DNA of 64,000 nucleotides from Microbaculum marinum (GTDB lineage Bacteria; Pseudomonadota; Alphaproteobacteria; Rhizobiales; Tepidamorphaceae), in NCBI RefSeq assembly GCF_042646165.1, contig NZ_JBHRTC010000007.1. The stretch is one strand, 5' to 3'. The position numbers and the translations under genes are program-made. This document shows, one piece after another, positions 1-9,895 of the stretch; within the stretch, counting starts at the first letter, position 1; each line of letters opens with the position of its first letter. The notes beneath the pieces were generated by a model. The model searched no databases and was not told the DNA's origin. It saw only the letters and a list, made by a program, of their open reading frames with translations.

Positions 1-441
1 CCGAACGCGGTCGGCGCCAATCCGACGCCGATCGCCTTCGCCGAGGTCTACCTGGCCCTGCAGCAGGGCGTGGTCGACGCGCAGGAAAATCCGCTGCCGA
101 CGATCAAGTTCAAGAAGTTCTACGAGGTCCAGTCGAACATCAACCTGACCGGCCACATCGGCAACTCGCTGATCATCATCGTCTCGGACAGCGCGATGGG
201 CAAGATCGGCGACGACGCCGGCGTCGTCGAAGAGGTGATGAAGGCGGCCGCGGCCAGGTGCGCCGACGAGATCAACCAGGCCGAGACGGACCTGAAGCAG
301 TGGTTCCGCGACCAGGGCATCGAGGTCAACGAGGTCGACAAGGACGCCTTTCAGAAGGCGGTCCTGCCGATCCTGACGGACGAGTCCCGGGTGCCCTATA
401 CCCGCGACCAGTTCGACCGGCTGCAGGCGCTCGCGAACTGA
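1..441 (+). CDS. TRAP transporter solute-binding protein, DctP family (C-terminal fragment)
   Basis: The reading frame is open from the first base and ends at a TGA, so only the last 146 residues of this protein are present. The segment GANPTPIAFAEVYLAL followed by QGVVDAQENP is the characteristic DctP-family stretch that closes around a carboxylate ligand. The protein would be periplasmic and deliver a solute, usually an organic acid, to the DctQ/DctM membrane pair encoded just downstream. A 203-bp gap containing a hairpin separates it from dctQ. The ligand cannot be told from this fragment. Confidence 0.93.
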   Translation, partial: PNAVGANPTPIAFAEVYLALQQGVVDAQENPLPTIKFKKFYEVQSNINLTGHIGNSLIIIVSDSAMGKIGDDAGVVEEVMKAAAARCADEINQAETDLKQWFRDQGIEVNEVDKDAFQKAVLPILTDESRVPYTRDQFDRLQALAN

Positions 442-551
442 GCCGGGACAAACCTCGGCTGCAGGGTGCCCGTCCCACGATCGTCTCCTTCCTCGAGGAG
501 GAGGGTGGGATGGAGCAACGCGTTCCGAACCTGCCGCTCCACCCCCACCCC

Positions 552-580
552 GACCCTCCCCTATCAAGGTGGAGGGAGTC
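552..580. repeat. Imperfect intergenic inverted repeat between dctP and dctQ
   Basis: The arms GACCCTCCCC and GGTGGAGGGAGTC are nearly complementary around a short CTATCAA loop. No T-run follows, so this is not a classic terminator. It could be an mRNA-stabilising hairpin that lets the binding protein be made in excess of the permeases, or a copy of a dispersed intergenic repeat. The 442-644 gap also holds a small CCTCGAGG palindrome near 495. Confidence 0.35.
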
Positions 581-644
581 ACCTCGGCCGACGCTTCCCG
601 ATCGAGGGGAGCAGCCCCAGCCGGTGTTACGCCAAGGATCTTGA

Positions 645-1211
645 ATGGGCCAGGGTAACGAAAACGACCGAGCGCGCCCGCACGCGACCTCCATCGCCGT
701 CGAGCCGGAACAGACCTCGATCGCCGACATCAGGTGGATCGACGCGCCGGGAATCCTGGTGTTCTGGGTGCTGGCCATCGTCGTGTTCCTGCAGTTCTTC
801 ACGCGCTACGTGCTCAATGACTCGCTTGCCTGGACCGAGGAGGTGGCGCGCTATCTGCTGATCCTCGTCTGCTTCCTGGGCTCGGTCAGCGCGGTCAAGC
901 GCGGCAGCCACATCGCGCTGGAGTTCCTGATGCGGATGGTGCCGCCGGCCTGCGCCAAGGCGCTGTCGGTTGTCTCGGCGGTCATCACCTGCGGCATCTA
1001 CGGGACGCTGACCTGGATCGGCATCGAGCTGACCCAGAAGACCCGCCAGAAGATGGTGACCCTGCCTGTGCCGAAGGCGTGGATCTACACGATCTGCGTC
1101 GTCGCGCTCGCCGTGATGACGGCCTACGCGGCGGTCTGGGCGTGGCGCAAGCTGCGGCGCTCGCCCGGGCAACTCGTCGCCGATCTGGACCGGCACCTGA
1201 CAACCGACTGA
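645..1211 (+). CDS. TRAP transporter small permease, DctQ type
   Basis: This 188-residue protein has about four membrane spans (roughly residues 35-55, 80-100, 110-130 and 145-168), the usual size and topology of the DctQ subunit. The stretch FFTRYVLNDSLAWTEEVARY is the conserved signature between spans 1 and 2. It sits in the inner membrane with DctM and takes part in sodium-driven solute uptake. It is followed 15 bp later by dctM. The ATG at 645 follows a plausible AAGGA ribosome site. Confidence 0.93.
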   Translation: MGQGNENDRARPHATSIAVEPEQTSIADIRWIDAPGILVFWVLAIVVFLQFFTRYVLNDSLAWTEEVARYLLILVCFLGSVSAVKRGSHIALEFLMRMVPPACAKALSVVSAVITCGIYGTLTWIGIELTQKTRQKMVTLPVPKAWIYTICVVALAVMTAYAAVWAWRKLRRSPGQLVADLDRHLTTD

Positions 1212-1226
1212 GGGGCCGCCCGCCAG

Positions 1227-2504
1227 ATGTCCATCCTGCTGATGATCGCGCTGCTGTTCGTCCTGATGATCATCGGCGTGCCGGTGGCGGCGGCGCTGGC
1301 GCTCGCCTCGCTCGCCTTCGTGGCGACGAATGGCATGCCGCCGATGATCGTGCTCGCCAACATGGTCAACGGCGTCAACTCGTTCCCGCTGATCGCGGTG
1401 CCGTTCTTCATCCTCGCCGGCAGCCTGATGAACACCGCCGGGATCACGACGCGGATCTTCAACTTCGCCCGCGCCGCCGTCGGCTGGATGCATGGCGGGC
1501 TCGGCCACGTCAATGTCGGGGCGAGCGTCATCTTCGCCGGCATGTCGGGCGCGGCGGTGGCCGATGCCGGGGGACTCGGCAACATCGAGATCAAGGCGAT
1601 GCGCGACGCCGGTTACGATCCCGACTTCGCGGTCGGCATCACCGCGGCGTCCTCGACCATCGGCCCGATCATCCCGCCGTCGCTGCCGCTGGTGGTCTAC
1701 GGGGTGATCGCCGACACATCGATCGGCCAGCTGTTCGCCGCCGGGCTGATCCCGGGGCTGCTGATGGCGTTCTCGCTGATGCTGATGGTCGCCTGGTACG
1801 CGCGCCGTCGCGACTATCCGCGCGACGAGCGTTTCAGCCTGCGCTGGTTCGCGCTCAGCTTCCGCGACGCGTTCCTGCCCCTGATGACGCCGGCGATCAT
1901 CATCGGCGGCATCATCGGCGGCGTGTTCACGCCGACGGAGGCCGCGATCGCCGCCGTCGCCTATGCGATGCTGCTCGGCCTGCTGGTCTACCGGACGCTG
2001 AACTGGCGGAACATCCTCAGAGTGTCGATGGACACGGTCGAGACGACGGCGGCGATCATGCTGATCGTCGCCGCCTCGACGATCTTCGCCTGGATCCTGA
2101 CCGCCAACCAGGTGGCGCTGCATTTCGCCAACGGCCTGCTCGGCATCACGGAAAACAGGATCGCGCTGATCCTGCTGATCACGCTGATCGTGCTGGTGAT
2201 CGGCTGCTTCATGGAGACGATCGCCGCCATCACGATCCTGACGCCGGTGCTGCTGCCGGTCGCGGTGCAGCTCGGCATCGATCCCGTGCACTTCGGCATC
2301 ATCCTGATCCTCAACCTGATGATCGGGTTGCTGACGCCGCCGGTGGGCATGGTGCTCTACGTGCTCTCGAAGGTCTCCGGCGTGCCGTTCGAGCGATGCG
2401 TCACGGCGACCGCGCCGTTCCTGGTGCCGCTGGTCGCCGTGCTGCTGCTGCTGACTTTCGTGCCGGCGCTGTCGATGTGGCTGCCGACGCTGGCGTATCG
2501 GTAG
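1227..2504 (+). CDS. TRAP transporter large permease, DctM type
   Basis: This 425-residue polytopic membrane protein with about 12 predicted spans is the transport channel of the TRAP system. The segments FFILAGSLMNTAGIT, GAAVADAGGLG and ITAASSTIGPIIPPS are typical of DctM, and the C-terminal part repeats the pattern with GLLTPPVGMVLYV. It is the last gene of the TRAP operon. It stops 3 bp before the end of the convergent ABC ATPase gene, leaving no room for a separate terminator. Confidence 0.95.
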   Translation: MSILLMIALLFVLMIIGVPVAAALALASLAFVATNGMPPMIVLANMVNGVNSFPLIAVPFFILAGSLMNTAGITTRIFNFARAAVGWMHGGLGHVNVGASVIFAGMSGAAVADAGGLGNIEIKAMRDAGYDPDFAVGITAASSTIGPIIPPSLPLVVYGVIADTSIGQLFAAGLIPGLLMAFSLMLMVAWYARRRDYPRDERFSLRWFALSFRDAFLPLMTPAIIIGGIIGGVFTPTEAAIAAVAYAMLLGLLVYRTLNWRNILRVSMDTVETTAAIMLIVAASTIFAWILTANQVALHFANGLLGITENRIALILLITLIVLVIGCFMETIAAITILTPVLLPVAVQLGIDPVHFGIILILNLMIGLLTPPVGMVLYVLSKVSGVPFERCVTATAPFLVPLVAVLLLLTFVPALSMWLPTLAYR

Positions 2505-2507
2505 CGG

Positions 2508-3469
2508 CTAATCCGTCACCGCGAAGCAGGCGACCCGCGCGCGGCCGTGCGGCTCGAGCTGCGGGACCTCGACGCGGCAGCGGTCGAAGGCGAGCGGGCA
2601 GCGCGGGTTGAACGAGCAGCCGGGCGGCGGGTTGATCGGCGAGGGCAGTTCGCCCTTCACCGCCACGCGCTCGGCGCGGCGCCTCGGGTCGGCGACCGGC
2701 GTGGCGGCGAGCAGGGCGCGCGTATAGGGGTGGCGCGGCCTGTCGAAGATCTCGTCGCGCGGGCCGACCTCGACCGGCCGGCCGAGATACATGACCATGA
2801 TGTCGTCGGCGACGTGGCGGACCACCGACAGGTCGTGCGAGATGAACAGGTAGGCGAGGCCGAACTCCTCCTGCAACTCGGCGAGCAGGTTGAGGATCTG
2901 CGCCTGGATCGAGACGTCGAGCGCCGACACCGGCTCGTCGAGGACGAGGATGCGCGGGCGCAGCATCAAAGCGCGGGCGATGGCGACACGCTGGCGCTGG
3001 CCGCCGGAGAACATGTGCGGATAGCGGCCGTAATGCTCGGGCCGCAGGCCGACGCGGGTCAGCATGTCCAGCGCCTTGCGCCGCCGCGTCGGCGCGTCGT
3101 CCTTCGTGTTGATGACCAGCGGCTCCTCCAGCGTGGTGCCGATCTTCTTGCGCGGATTGAGCGAGCCGTAGGGATCCTGGAAGACGATCTGCACGGCCCG
3201 CCGCAGGTCCTGCGGGTGCGCGGCGCGGTCGCCGGTGACGTCGACGCCCTCGACGAGCAGGCTGCCACCGCTCGGCGCCTCGATCATGGTGACGAGACGG
3301 GCAAGCGTCGACTTCCCGCAGCCGGATTCGCCGACCACGGCGAGGGTCCTGCCCGCTTCCAGCCTGAAGCTTGCGCCGCGCAGCGCCTTGACCTCGAGCG
3401 GTCCGGAAAACATCCCGCGTCCGATGGCATAGGACTTGGACAGGTCGCGTCCCTCGAGAATCGCTTCGC

Positions 3470-3473
<4 letters not shown>
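2508..3473 (-). CDS. Dipeptide/oligopeptide ABC transporter ATP-binding protein (DppF/OppF type)
   Basis: This 321-residue ATPase is the second ATPase of the peptide importer. It has Walker A GESGCGKST near residue 50, an ABC signature FSGGQRQRVAIARAL, Walker B ILVLDEPVSALD, and the oligo-peptide C-terminal extension PPGCSFNPRCPLAFDRC. The ATG at 3473 was chosen because it overlaps the stop of the preceding ATPase (ATGA) and gives the family start MSEAILEGRDLSKSY. It is the last gene of the minus-strand operon. The open frame upstream of this ATG is only the antisense of the neighbouring gene. Confidence 0.95.
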
Positions 3474-4519
<1,046 letters not shown>

Positions 4520-4533
4520 ATCCTATATACTGC

Positions 4534-5472
4534 TCATGACCGTGGAGGCTTGGATGAATCCGCCAGACCCGAAGCCGACTTCGAGCGAGATCGTGATTGA
4601 CGAGCGTTCCGGACCGAAGCCGGGCTATTAGCGGCTACGACAGTATCTCTCTGTCCGGCCGGAACCTCGTTTTCTTCCAAGGACGCTGTTAGAGCCGCAA
4701 TCGCTTCGCTGGCCAGACGCTGCGCCTTTTTGATCATGCCTAAGTAGTCGACATACATCTCCAGCTTGATGGCGGGACTTTTCCCGGCAAATCCTTCCCC
4801 GTGCATGTCGTCAATGAAATGCGAAACAGAGGCCGCCTGCTTGTAGTAGGCGACCGTGGGTGCGATCACGCCGTGCGGCAGGATGTGAATCTCCGCAATA
4901 ACGGCGTCGAACACTTTCGAGGTCGAGTCTCGCGGTACGAACGGCGTGAAGCTTTCCTGCTGCAGGCGCTCCCTCATCGTTGCTGCGCTCCTCTCAAGAT
5001 CGACCCCGTAGAAATGGTCAAAGTTGCTCTGGATCTCCGCGAGCAGGGCGGACTGAATGTCCCGGATCTTCTCGTCGCGCAGTTCGGTATCGCGCTGGCG
5101 GCTGTTCTCGTGAGCCACGAACCAGCCGATCATCGTGAAAACGGCTGCGGTCAGCGCGCTGGTAAGAAGGTAAAGGTCACGCGGGATGGTCACTCCGCCG
5201 TTGCCATACGCAAACAAGATGTAATGCAGGATGATCAGCAGCCAGGCGAGCAGAACGGTGGCGAACGCCATCAGCCCCCACCCCCAGGCCTGGTCGCGGA
5301 AGGATCGAGGGCCGAATCGCCGCCCGAGCAGTCCCACGATCGCCGCGGCCACGAGCGTCGCGAGCAGCGGTACAAATGCTATCTCGAGGCTGGTCACACC
5401 GGTGGTCGAAGCCGTTTGAGGCGCGGCCGCCGTCGGTACGCTTGTCGACTGCACGAGGCCTGTCTGCGCCAT
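4534..5472 (-). CDS. Hypothetical membrane protein inserted in the peptide transporter operon
   Basis: I do not recognise this 312-residue protein. About three hydrophobic spans occupy residues 32-110 (starts LLATLVAAAIVGLLG, FATVLLAWLLIILHYILF and SALTAAVFTMIGWF). A charged, probably helical stretch with many Glu, Arg and Asp follows, then a soluble C-terminal half ending in an Arg/Ser-rich tail. The ATG at 5472 lies 5 bp downstream of the permease stop, and the gene ends 14 bp before the ATPase start, so it is co-transcribed with the transporter. Codon use looks somewhat less GC-rich than its neighbours. The layout resembles small sensor-like or accessory proteins of unknown role; no catalytic motif is visible. 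Confidence 0.75.
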   Translation of the reverse strand: MAQTGLVQSTSVPTAAAPQTASTTGVTSLEIAFVPLLATLVAAAIVGLLGRRFGPRSFRDQAWGWGLMAFATVLLAWLLIILHYILFAYGNGGVTIPRDLYLLTSALTAAVFTMIGWFVAHENSRQRDTELRDEKIRDIQSALLAEIQSNFDHFYGVDLERSAATMRERLQQESFTPFVPRDSTSKVFDAVIAEIHILPHGVIAPTVAYYKQAASVSHFIDDMHGEGFAGKSPAIKLEMYVDYLGMIKKAQRLASEAIAALTASLEENEVPAGQRDTVVAANSPASVRNARQSRSRSKSASGLADSSKPPRS

Positions 5473-5477
5473 CGCAC

Positions 5478-6374
5478 TCAGCTCCGCTTCAGCTTCGGGT
5501 CGAGGGCGTCGCGCAGGCCGTCGCCCATGACGTTGATGGCGAGTACGGTGATCAGGATGGCGAGGCCGGGGAAGGTGACGACCCACCAGGCGCGCAGGAT
5601 GAACTCGCGGGCTTCGGCCAGCATGGTGCCCCATTCCGGCGTCGGCGGCTGGGCGCCCATGCCGAGGAAGCCGAGGGCCGCGACGTCGAGGATGGCGTTG
5701 GAGAAGGACAGGGTCGCCTGGACGATCAGCGGCGCAGTGCAGTTCGGCAGGATGGTGCTGAACATCAGCCTGAGCGGCCCGGCGCCGGCGACGCGGGCGG
5801 CGGTGACATAGTCGCGGTTGCGCTCGCTCAAAACCGCGGCGCGGGTGAGCCGGACGAAGTGGGGCTGCAGGACCACGGCGATGGCGATCATCGCGTTGAC
5901 CAGTCCCGGCCCGAGGATCGCCACCAGCACCAGCGCCAGCAGCAGGCTGGGAAAGGCCAGGATGACGTCCATGACCCGCATGATGACGGTCTCGACGGGC
6001 CCGCGCAGGAAACCGGACAGCAGTCCCAGCACGATTCCCGCCGACAGCGCCAGAACCGACACCGCCGCGCCGATGAACAGCGAGAAGCGCGCGCCGAAGA
6101 TCAGCCGCGACAGCAGATCCCGGCCGACGGCGTCGGTGCCGAGGATGAAGCGCGGATCGGATCCCTCCTGGAAGAACGGCGGCTTCAGGAAGGCGTCGCG
6201 GAACTGCTCGTCGGGATCGAACGGGGCGACGAAGGGGGCGAAGATCGCGACAAGGACCATCGCGACCAGCACCGCCAGGCCGACGACGGCACCGCGGTTC
6301 TCGCTGAAATAGTACCAGAACTCGACGAGGACCTCGAGTTCGGCACGGCGCGGGGCGGGAACGCTGTCTGTCAC
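5478..6374 (-). CDS. Dipeptide/oligopeptide ABC transporter permease (DppC/OppC type)
   Basis: This 298-residue inner-membrane permease has the N-terminal DppC/OppC domain followed by the BPD-type transport domain with about six spans. The cytoplasmic loop RVAGAGPLRLMFSTILPN is the EAA motif that docks the ATPases. Translation appears to start at a GTG at 6374, 4 bp after the DppB stop. It pairs with the DppB-type permease to form the pore. Confidence 0.93.
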   Translation of the reverse strand: MTDSVPAPRRAELEVLVEFWYYFSENRGAVVGLAVLVAMVLVAIFAPFVAPFDPDEQFRDAFLKPPFFQEGSDPRFILGTDAVGRDLLSRLIFGARFSLFIGAAVSVLALSAGIVLGLLSGFLRGPVETVIMRVMDVILAFPSLLLALVLVAILGPGLVNAMIAIAVVLQPHFVRLTRAAVLSERNRDYVTAARVAGAGPLRLMFSTILPNCTAPLIVQATLSFSNAILDVAALGFLGMGAQPPTPEWGTMLAEAREFILRAWWVVTFPGLAILITVLAINVMGDGLRDALDPKLKRS

Positions 6375-6378
6375 GGGC

Positions 6379-7389
6379 CTACCTGTGATGCCTGATGCGC
6401 GGATTGATGAGACCGTAGAGCAGGTCGACGAACAGATTGACGATCATGACGATGGCGGCGATCAGCAGAAGCCCGCCCTGGACGGAGGGATAGTCACGGC
6501 GGGAGATCGAATCGAGCATCCACTTGCCGACACCCGGCCAGGAGAAGATCGACTCGGTCAGGATGGCGCCGGCGAACAGCAGGCTCGTCTGCAGGCCGAT
6601 CACGGTCACGACCGGGATCAGGGCGTTCCTGAGCGCGTGGATGCCGATGACCCGGCTCGGCGCCAGCCCCTTGGCCCGCGCCGTGCGCACGTAGTCCTCC
6701 GACAATACCTCCAGCATCGCCGAGCGGGTCTGGCGGGCGATCACGGCGAGGGGGATGGTGCCGAGCACGAAGGAGGGCAGGATCAGGTGCGAGACGGCGG
6801 ACTGGAAGGCGCCTTTCTGACCGGACAGCAGGGAATCGATCAGCATGAAGCCGGTGACCGGCTTGAAGAAGTAGATGAGCGAGATGCGGCCGGAAACCGG
6901 CGTCCAGCCGAGCCAGCCGGAGAACACGATGATCAGCAGGAGCGCCCACCAGAAGATCGGCATCGAGTAGCCGACCAGCGCCGTCGACATGACCGTATGG
7001 TCGAACGCCGAGCCGCGCCTGACCGCCGCGACGATGCCGACGGGCAGGCCGATCACGACGGCGAACATCATCGCGCACAGCGACAGCTCGACGGTTGCCG
7101 GAAACAGCATCAGGAACTCGGTCAGAACGGGCTTCTTGGTGACGATCGAGTTGCCGAGGTCGCCGTGCAGCAGGGCGTTCAGGTAGGTCAGATACTGCTC
7201 CCACAGGGGCCGGTCGAAGCCGTAGGCCCTGAGGAGCTCCTGGTAGCGCTCGCCCTCCACGCCGCGTTCGCCCGCCAGCAGCAGTACGGGGTCGCCCGGC
7301 AGGAGGCGGATGAACAGGAAGGAGACGATGCTGACGCCGATGAAGGTCGGAATGAGCAGGCCGATCCGGTTGATCAGGAAACGCAGCAT
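6379..7389 (-). CDS. Dipeptide/oligopeptide ABC transporter permease (DppB/OppB type)
   Basis: This 336-residue permease begins MLRFLINRIGLLIPTFIGVS, the usual DppB start, followed by FIRLLPGDPVLLLAGERG. The ATPase-docking loop reads ARAKGLAPSRVIGIHALRNA near residue 240. Six membrane spans are expected. It follows the acetyltransferase gene by 6 bp and precedes the DppC gene by 4 bp. Confidence 0.94.
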   Translation of the reverse strand: MLRFLINRIGLLIPTFIGVSIVSFLFIRLLPGDPVLLLAGERGVEGERYQELLRAYGFDRPLWEQYLTYLNALLHGDLGNSIVTKKPVLTEFLMLFPATVELSLCAMMFAVVIGLPVGIVAAVRRGSAFDHTVMSTALVGYSMPIFWWALLLIIVFSGWLGWTPVSGRISLIYFFKPVTGFMLIDSLLSGQKGAFQSAVSHLILPSFVLGTIPLAVIARQTRSAMLEVLSEDYVRTARAKGLAPSRVIGIHALRNALIPVVTVIGLQTSLLFAGAILTESIFSWPGVGKWMLDSISRRDYPSVQGGLLLIAAIVMIVNLFVDLLYGLINPRIRHHR

Positions 7390-7395
7390 TTCCGG

Positions 7396-7905
7396 TCAGC
7401 CCGCCCCGGTTCCGGCGATCTCCTTGACCATGCGGTGGCAGGGCAGGGGTACGGGCCCCTCCGGAGTCGACGCGCCATGATCGTGGACGCCGTCGTCGCG
7501 CCAGCCTTGCCTGAGATAGAACCTGTAGGCCCGCTCGTTGCCCGCAGCACACCACAGCAGGCAGTCGCGCGCGCCGGTCGCCGCGATCAGGCGTTCGCCC
7601 TCGGCAAGCAGCTTCGGCGCCAGGCCGCTGCCGCGAAACGGCCGGGAGACGTAGATGTTGACGATCTCGTTGCCGTCGACCGAGACGAAGCCGGCCGCCA
7701 CGCCGTCGACTTCGGCGATCGCCGCCCTCCCGAGGATGCCGGGAATGCGGGCGGCCGTGTCGGAGCGGGCCCGATGCCGCCGCAGGGCGTCGGGCGCGAC
7801 AGCGCCGTGGGCGTCCCACCAGCCCTCGTGCCAGATATCGAGAATCGTCCCGACGTCGTCGCGGCAGGCGGGGCGGAAGCGGATCGAACTGTTGTCCAGG
7901 GTCAT
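7396..7905 (-). CDS. GNAT family N-acetyltransferase
   Basis: This 169-residue protein has a single GNAT fold. The acetyl-CoA-binding segment reads VSRPFRGSGLAPKLLAEGE (residues 86-104, R/Q-x-x-G-x-G/A pattern), followed by NERAYRFYLRQGW. It should acetylate a small amine or protein amine; the substrate is not evident. It lies between the binding-protein gene and the first permease gene, so it may act on imported peptides or their products. The ATG at 7905 gives a normal GNAT length. Confidence 0.88.
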   Translation of the reverse strand: MTLDNSSIRFRPACRDDVGTILDIWHEGWWDAHGAVAPDALRRHRARSDTAARIPGILGRAAIAEVDGVAAGFVSVDGNEIVNIYVSRPFRGSGLAPKLLAEGERLIAATGARDCLLWCAAGNERAYRFYLRQGWRDDGVHDHGASTPEGPVPLPCHRMVKEIAGTGAG

Positions 7906-7921
7906 GCGAGCGGTCGGGGGA

Positions 7922-7950
7922 ACGGGGCGCCGGCCCGGCCGGCGCCCCGT
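7922..7950 (-). promoter_or_regulatory. Strong intercistronic hairpin after the ABC binding-protein gene
   Basis: A perfect 12-bp stem (ACGGGGCGCCGG paired with CCGGCGCCCCGT) with a 5-base loop lies in the 56-bp gap between the binding-protein stop and the acetyltransferase start. It lacks a T-run. By analogy with hairpins after other periplasmic binding-protein genes, it may protect the upstream mRNA and lower expression of the membrane components. Confidence 0.6.
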
Positions 7951-7961
7951 CGTCGCTGCCG

Positions 7962-9554
7962 CTATTCCTGGATGTCGACGCCGTCGAAGCGGTGGCTTCC
8001 CAGCGGATCCATCTTGTAGCCGGAGACCTCCTTGCGCATCGGCATGAACACCACCGAATGCGCAATCGTCGCCCACGGCGCCTGGTCCTTGAACACCACC
8101 TGCGCCTTCTCGTAGAGCTCGGCGCGGGCCTCCTGGTCGCTCACCACCTTGGCCTTCTGGACGAGGTCGTTGAACTCCTCGTTGCACCACTGGGCGCGGT
8201 TGGAGCCGCCGACCGCGTCGCAGCCGAGCAGCACGGCCAGGAAGTTGTCCGGGTCGCCGTTGTCGCCGGTCCAGCCGAGCAGCACCGCGCCGTCGCGGTC
8301 CTCCGCCTTGGACAGGTCCAGATACTCGCCCCATTCGTAGGAGACGATCTCCACGTCGACGCCGACCTTGGCGAAGTCCGCCTGCATCAGTTCGGCCATG
8401 CGGCGGGCGTTCGGGTTGTACGGCCGCTGCACCGGCATCGCCCAGATCTTCATGCTGAGGTCCGTGACGCCTTCGTCCTCGAGCATCTTCCTGGCGGCCT
8501 CAGGATCGTACGGGTCGTCCTCGATCGCCTCGTTGTAGCTCCACATGGTGGGCGGGATCGGGTTCTTGGCCGCCTGGCCCGAGCCCTGATAGACGGCCTC
8601 GAGGATGGCATCCTTGTTGATCGCCATGTTGAGGGCCTTGCGGACCTTCGGGTTGTCGTAGGGGGCGACCTTGGTGTTGTAGGCGAGATAGCCGACGTTG
8701 AGGCCCGGCTGCTCCATCATCTGAAGGTCGGCTTCCTGCTTGATCGACTCCAGGTCGGCCGGGTTCGGATAGGGCATGACGTGGCACTCGCCGGCCTTCA
8801 CCTTCTGCAGGCGGACGGCGGGATCGGTGGTGATCGCGAAGACCAGATCGTCGATCGGCTGCTTGCCGTCCCAATAGTCGGGGTTGGCGGCGTAGCGGAT
8901 CACCGCGTCCTTCTGATAGGCGACGAACTGGAACGGGCCGGTGCCGACCGGTTCCTGGTTCAGCATCTCCAGCTTGCCCTCGGACTGCAGCTTGTCGGCG
9001 TATTCCTTCGACAGGATCGAGGCGAAGTCCATGGCGAGATTGGCGATCATCGGCGCTTCCGGCCGGTTCAGCACGAACTTCACCGTATGATCGTCGACCT
9101 TGTCGATCGACTTGATGAGATCCGGCATCGACATGCCGTTGAAGTACTCCCAGGCGCCGCCGGCGTAGGAATAGAACGGGCTGTCCTTGTCGAGCTGCCG
9201 GCTGAACGAGAACACTACGTCGTCGGCGTTGAAGTCGCGGGTCGGGGTGAAGAAGTCCGTCGAGTGGAACTTCACTCCCTGGCGCAGATGAAAGGTGTAC
9301 TCGAGCCCGTCGTCGGAGACCTCCCAGCTTTCGGCGAGACCCGGAATGGTGTCGGTCGTGCCGCGCTCGAATTCCACGAGCCTGTTGTAAATCGGCTTCG
9401 AGGAGGCGTCGAAGGTGGTTCCTGCCGTGTACGGGGCGGGGTCGAAACCTTCGGGACTGCCTTCCGAGCAGTAGACCAGCGTCTTGGCCTGGGCGGCGCC
9501 CGCGAAAAGGGCGGCCATGGCCGTGGTGGCGAGCAGCGTTTTCATTATGTTCAT
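7962..9554 (-). CDS. Dipeptide/oligopeptide ABC transporter substrate-binding protein (DppA type)
   Basis: This 530-residue periplasmic protein belongs to solute-binding family 5. The Sec signal peptide runs from MNIMKTLLATTAMAALF to AQA, with mature protein starting near KTLVYCSEGSPEGFDP. The conserved family-5 region WEVSDDGLEYTFHLRQGVKF follows. Its start closely resembles DppA-type dipeptide or haem/dipeptide binders. ATG 9554 fits the signal peptide, and a second ATG lies nine bases downstream. It is the first gene of the operon; its promoter must lie in 9555-9895. Confidence 0.95.
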   Translation of the reverse strand: MNIMKTLLATTAMAALFAGAAQAKTLVYCSEGSPEGFDPAPYTAGTTFDASSKPIYNRLVEFERGTTDTIPGLAESWEVSDDGLEYTFHLRQGVKFHSTDFFTPTRDFNADDVVFSFSRQLDKDSPFYSYAGGAWEYFNGMSMPDLIKSIDKVDDHTVKFVLNRPEAPMIANLAMDFASILSKEYADKLQSEGKLEMLNQEPVGTGPFQFVAYQKDAVIRYAANPDYWDGKQPIDDLVFAITTDPAVRLQKVKAGECHVMPYPNPADLESIKQEADLQMMEQPGLNVGYLAYNTKVAPYDNPKVRKALNMAINKDAILEAVYQGSGQAAKNPIPPTMWSYNEAIEDDPYDPEAARKMLEDEGVTDLSMKIWAMPVQRPYNPNARRMAELMQADFAKVGVDVEIVSYEWGEYLDLSKAEDRDGAVLLGWTGDNGDPDNFLAVLLGCDAVGGSNRAQWCNEEFNDLVQKAKVVSDQEARAELYEKAQVVFKDQAPWATIAHSVVFMPMRKEVSGYKMDPLGSHRFDGVDIQE

Positions 9555-9895
9555 CGCTGAATTCCTCTCTGTTCTCTCGTTCGCGGCCGCATCCTGTCGA
9601 AGGGATGCGGAGGCGATTGGAGGAATCGGTACCACGTCCTTGCGCGCGGTGAAATGCCGATATGGTGTATGCCCGGCCGCCACGGCCGGATACCCGCACC
9701 GGCCGGCCGGAGACTTGGCGTGTGCTGCGAAATGCGTCGGACAGACTTGGCGGAATCTTTCCGTTCCGTAAGTCTAGGCCGTCGGGGCGGTGGCGCCCGG
9801 ATATGCTCAGCGGGAAGGTGCGAAGCGGCCTAAATTTCGGCGGAGCGTCAGCGTTCAACCTTTGCGTCTTGCACTGAATCCCGCTAACAAGGGGC
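9555..9895. other. Divergent intergenic region between dppA-type gene and carboxypeptidase gene
   Basis: The 341-bp gap holds the promoters of two divergent genes; I could not assign clear -35/-10 boxes. It contains two inverted repeats. At 9673-9689 CCGGCCG and CGGCCGG form a perfect 7-bp stem with a 3-base loop. At 9743-9775 AGACTT-CGGAA pairs with TTCCG-AAGTCT around an 8-base loop with a small bulge. No T-run follows either repeat. No convincing small gene is present. Confidence 0.5.

Noticed and set aside
627..2291. Long antisense frame on the minus strand over the TRAP permease genes
   Set aside because: It is rich in Arg, His, Asp and Gln with no motif, and lies opposite two well-recognised membrane-protein genes. 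Such frames are usual in GC-rich DNA.
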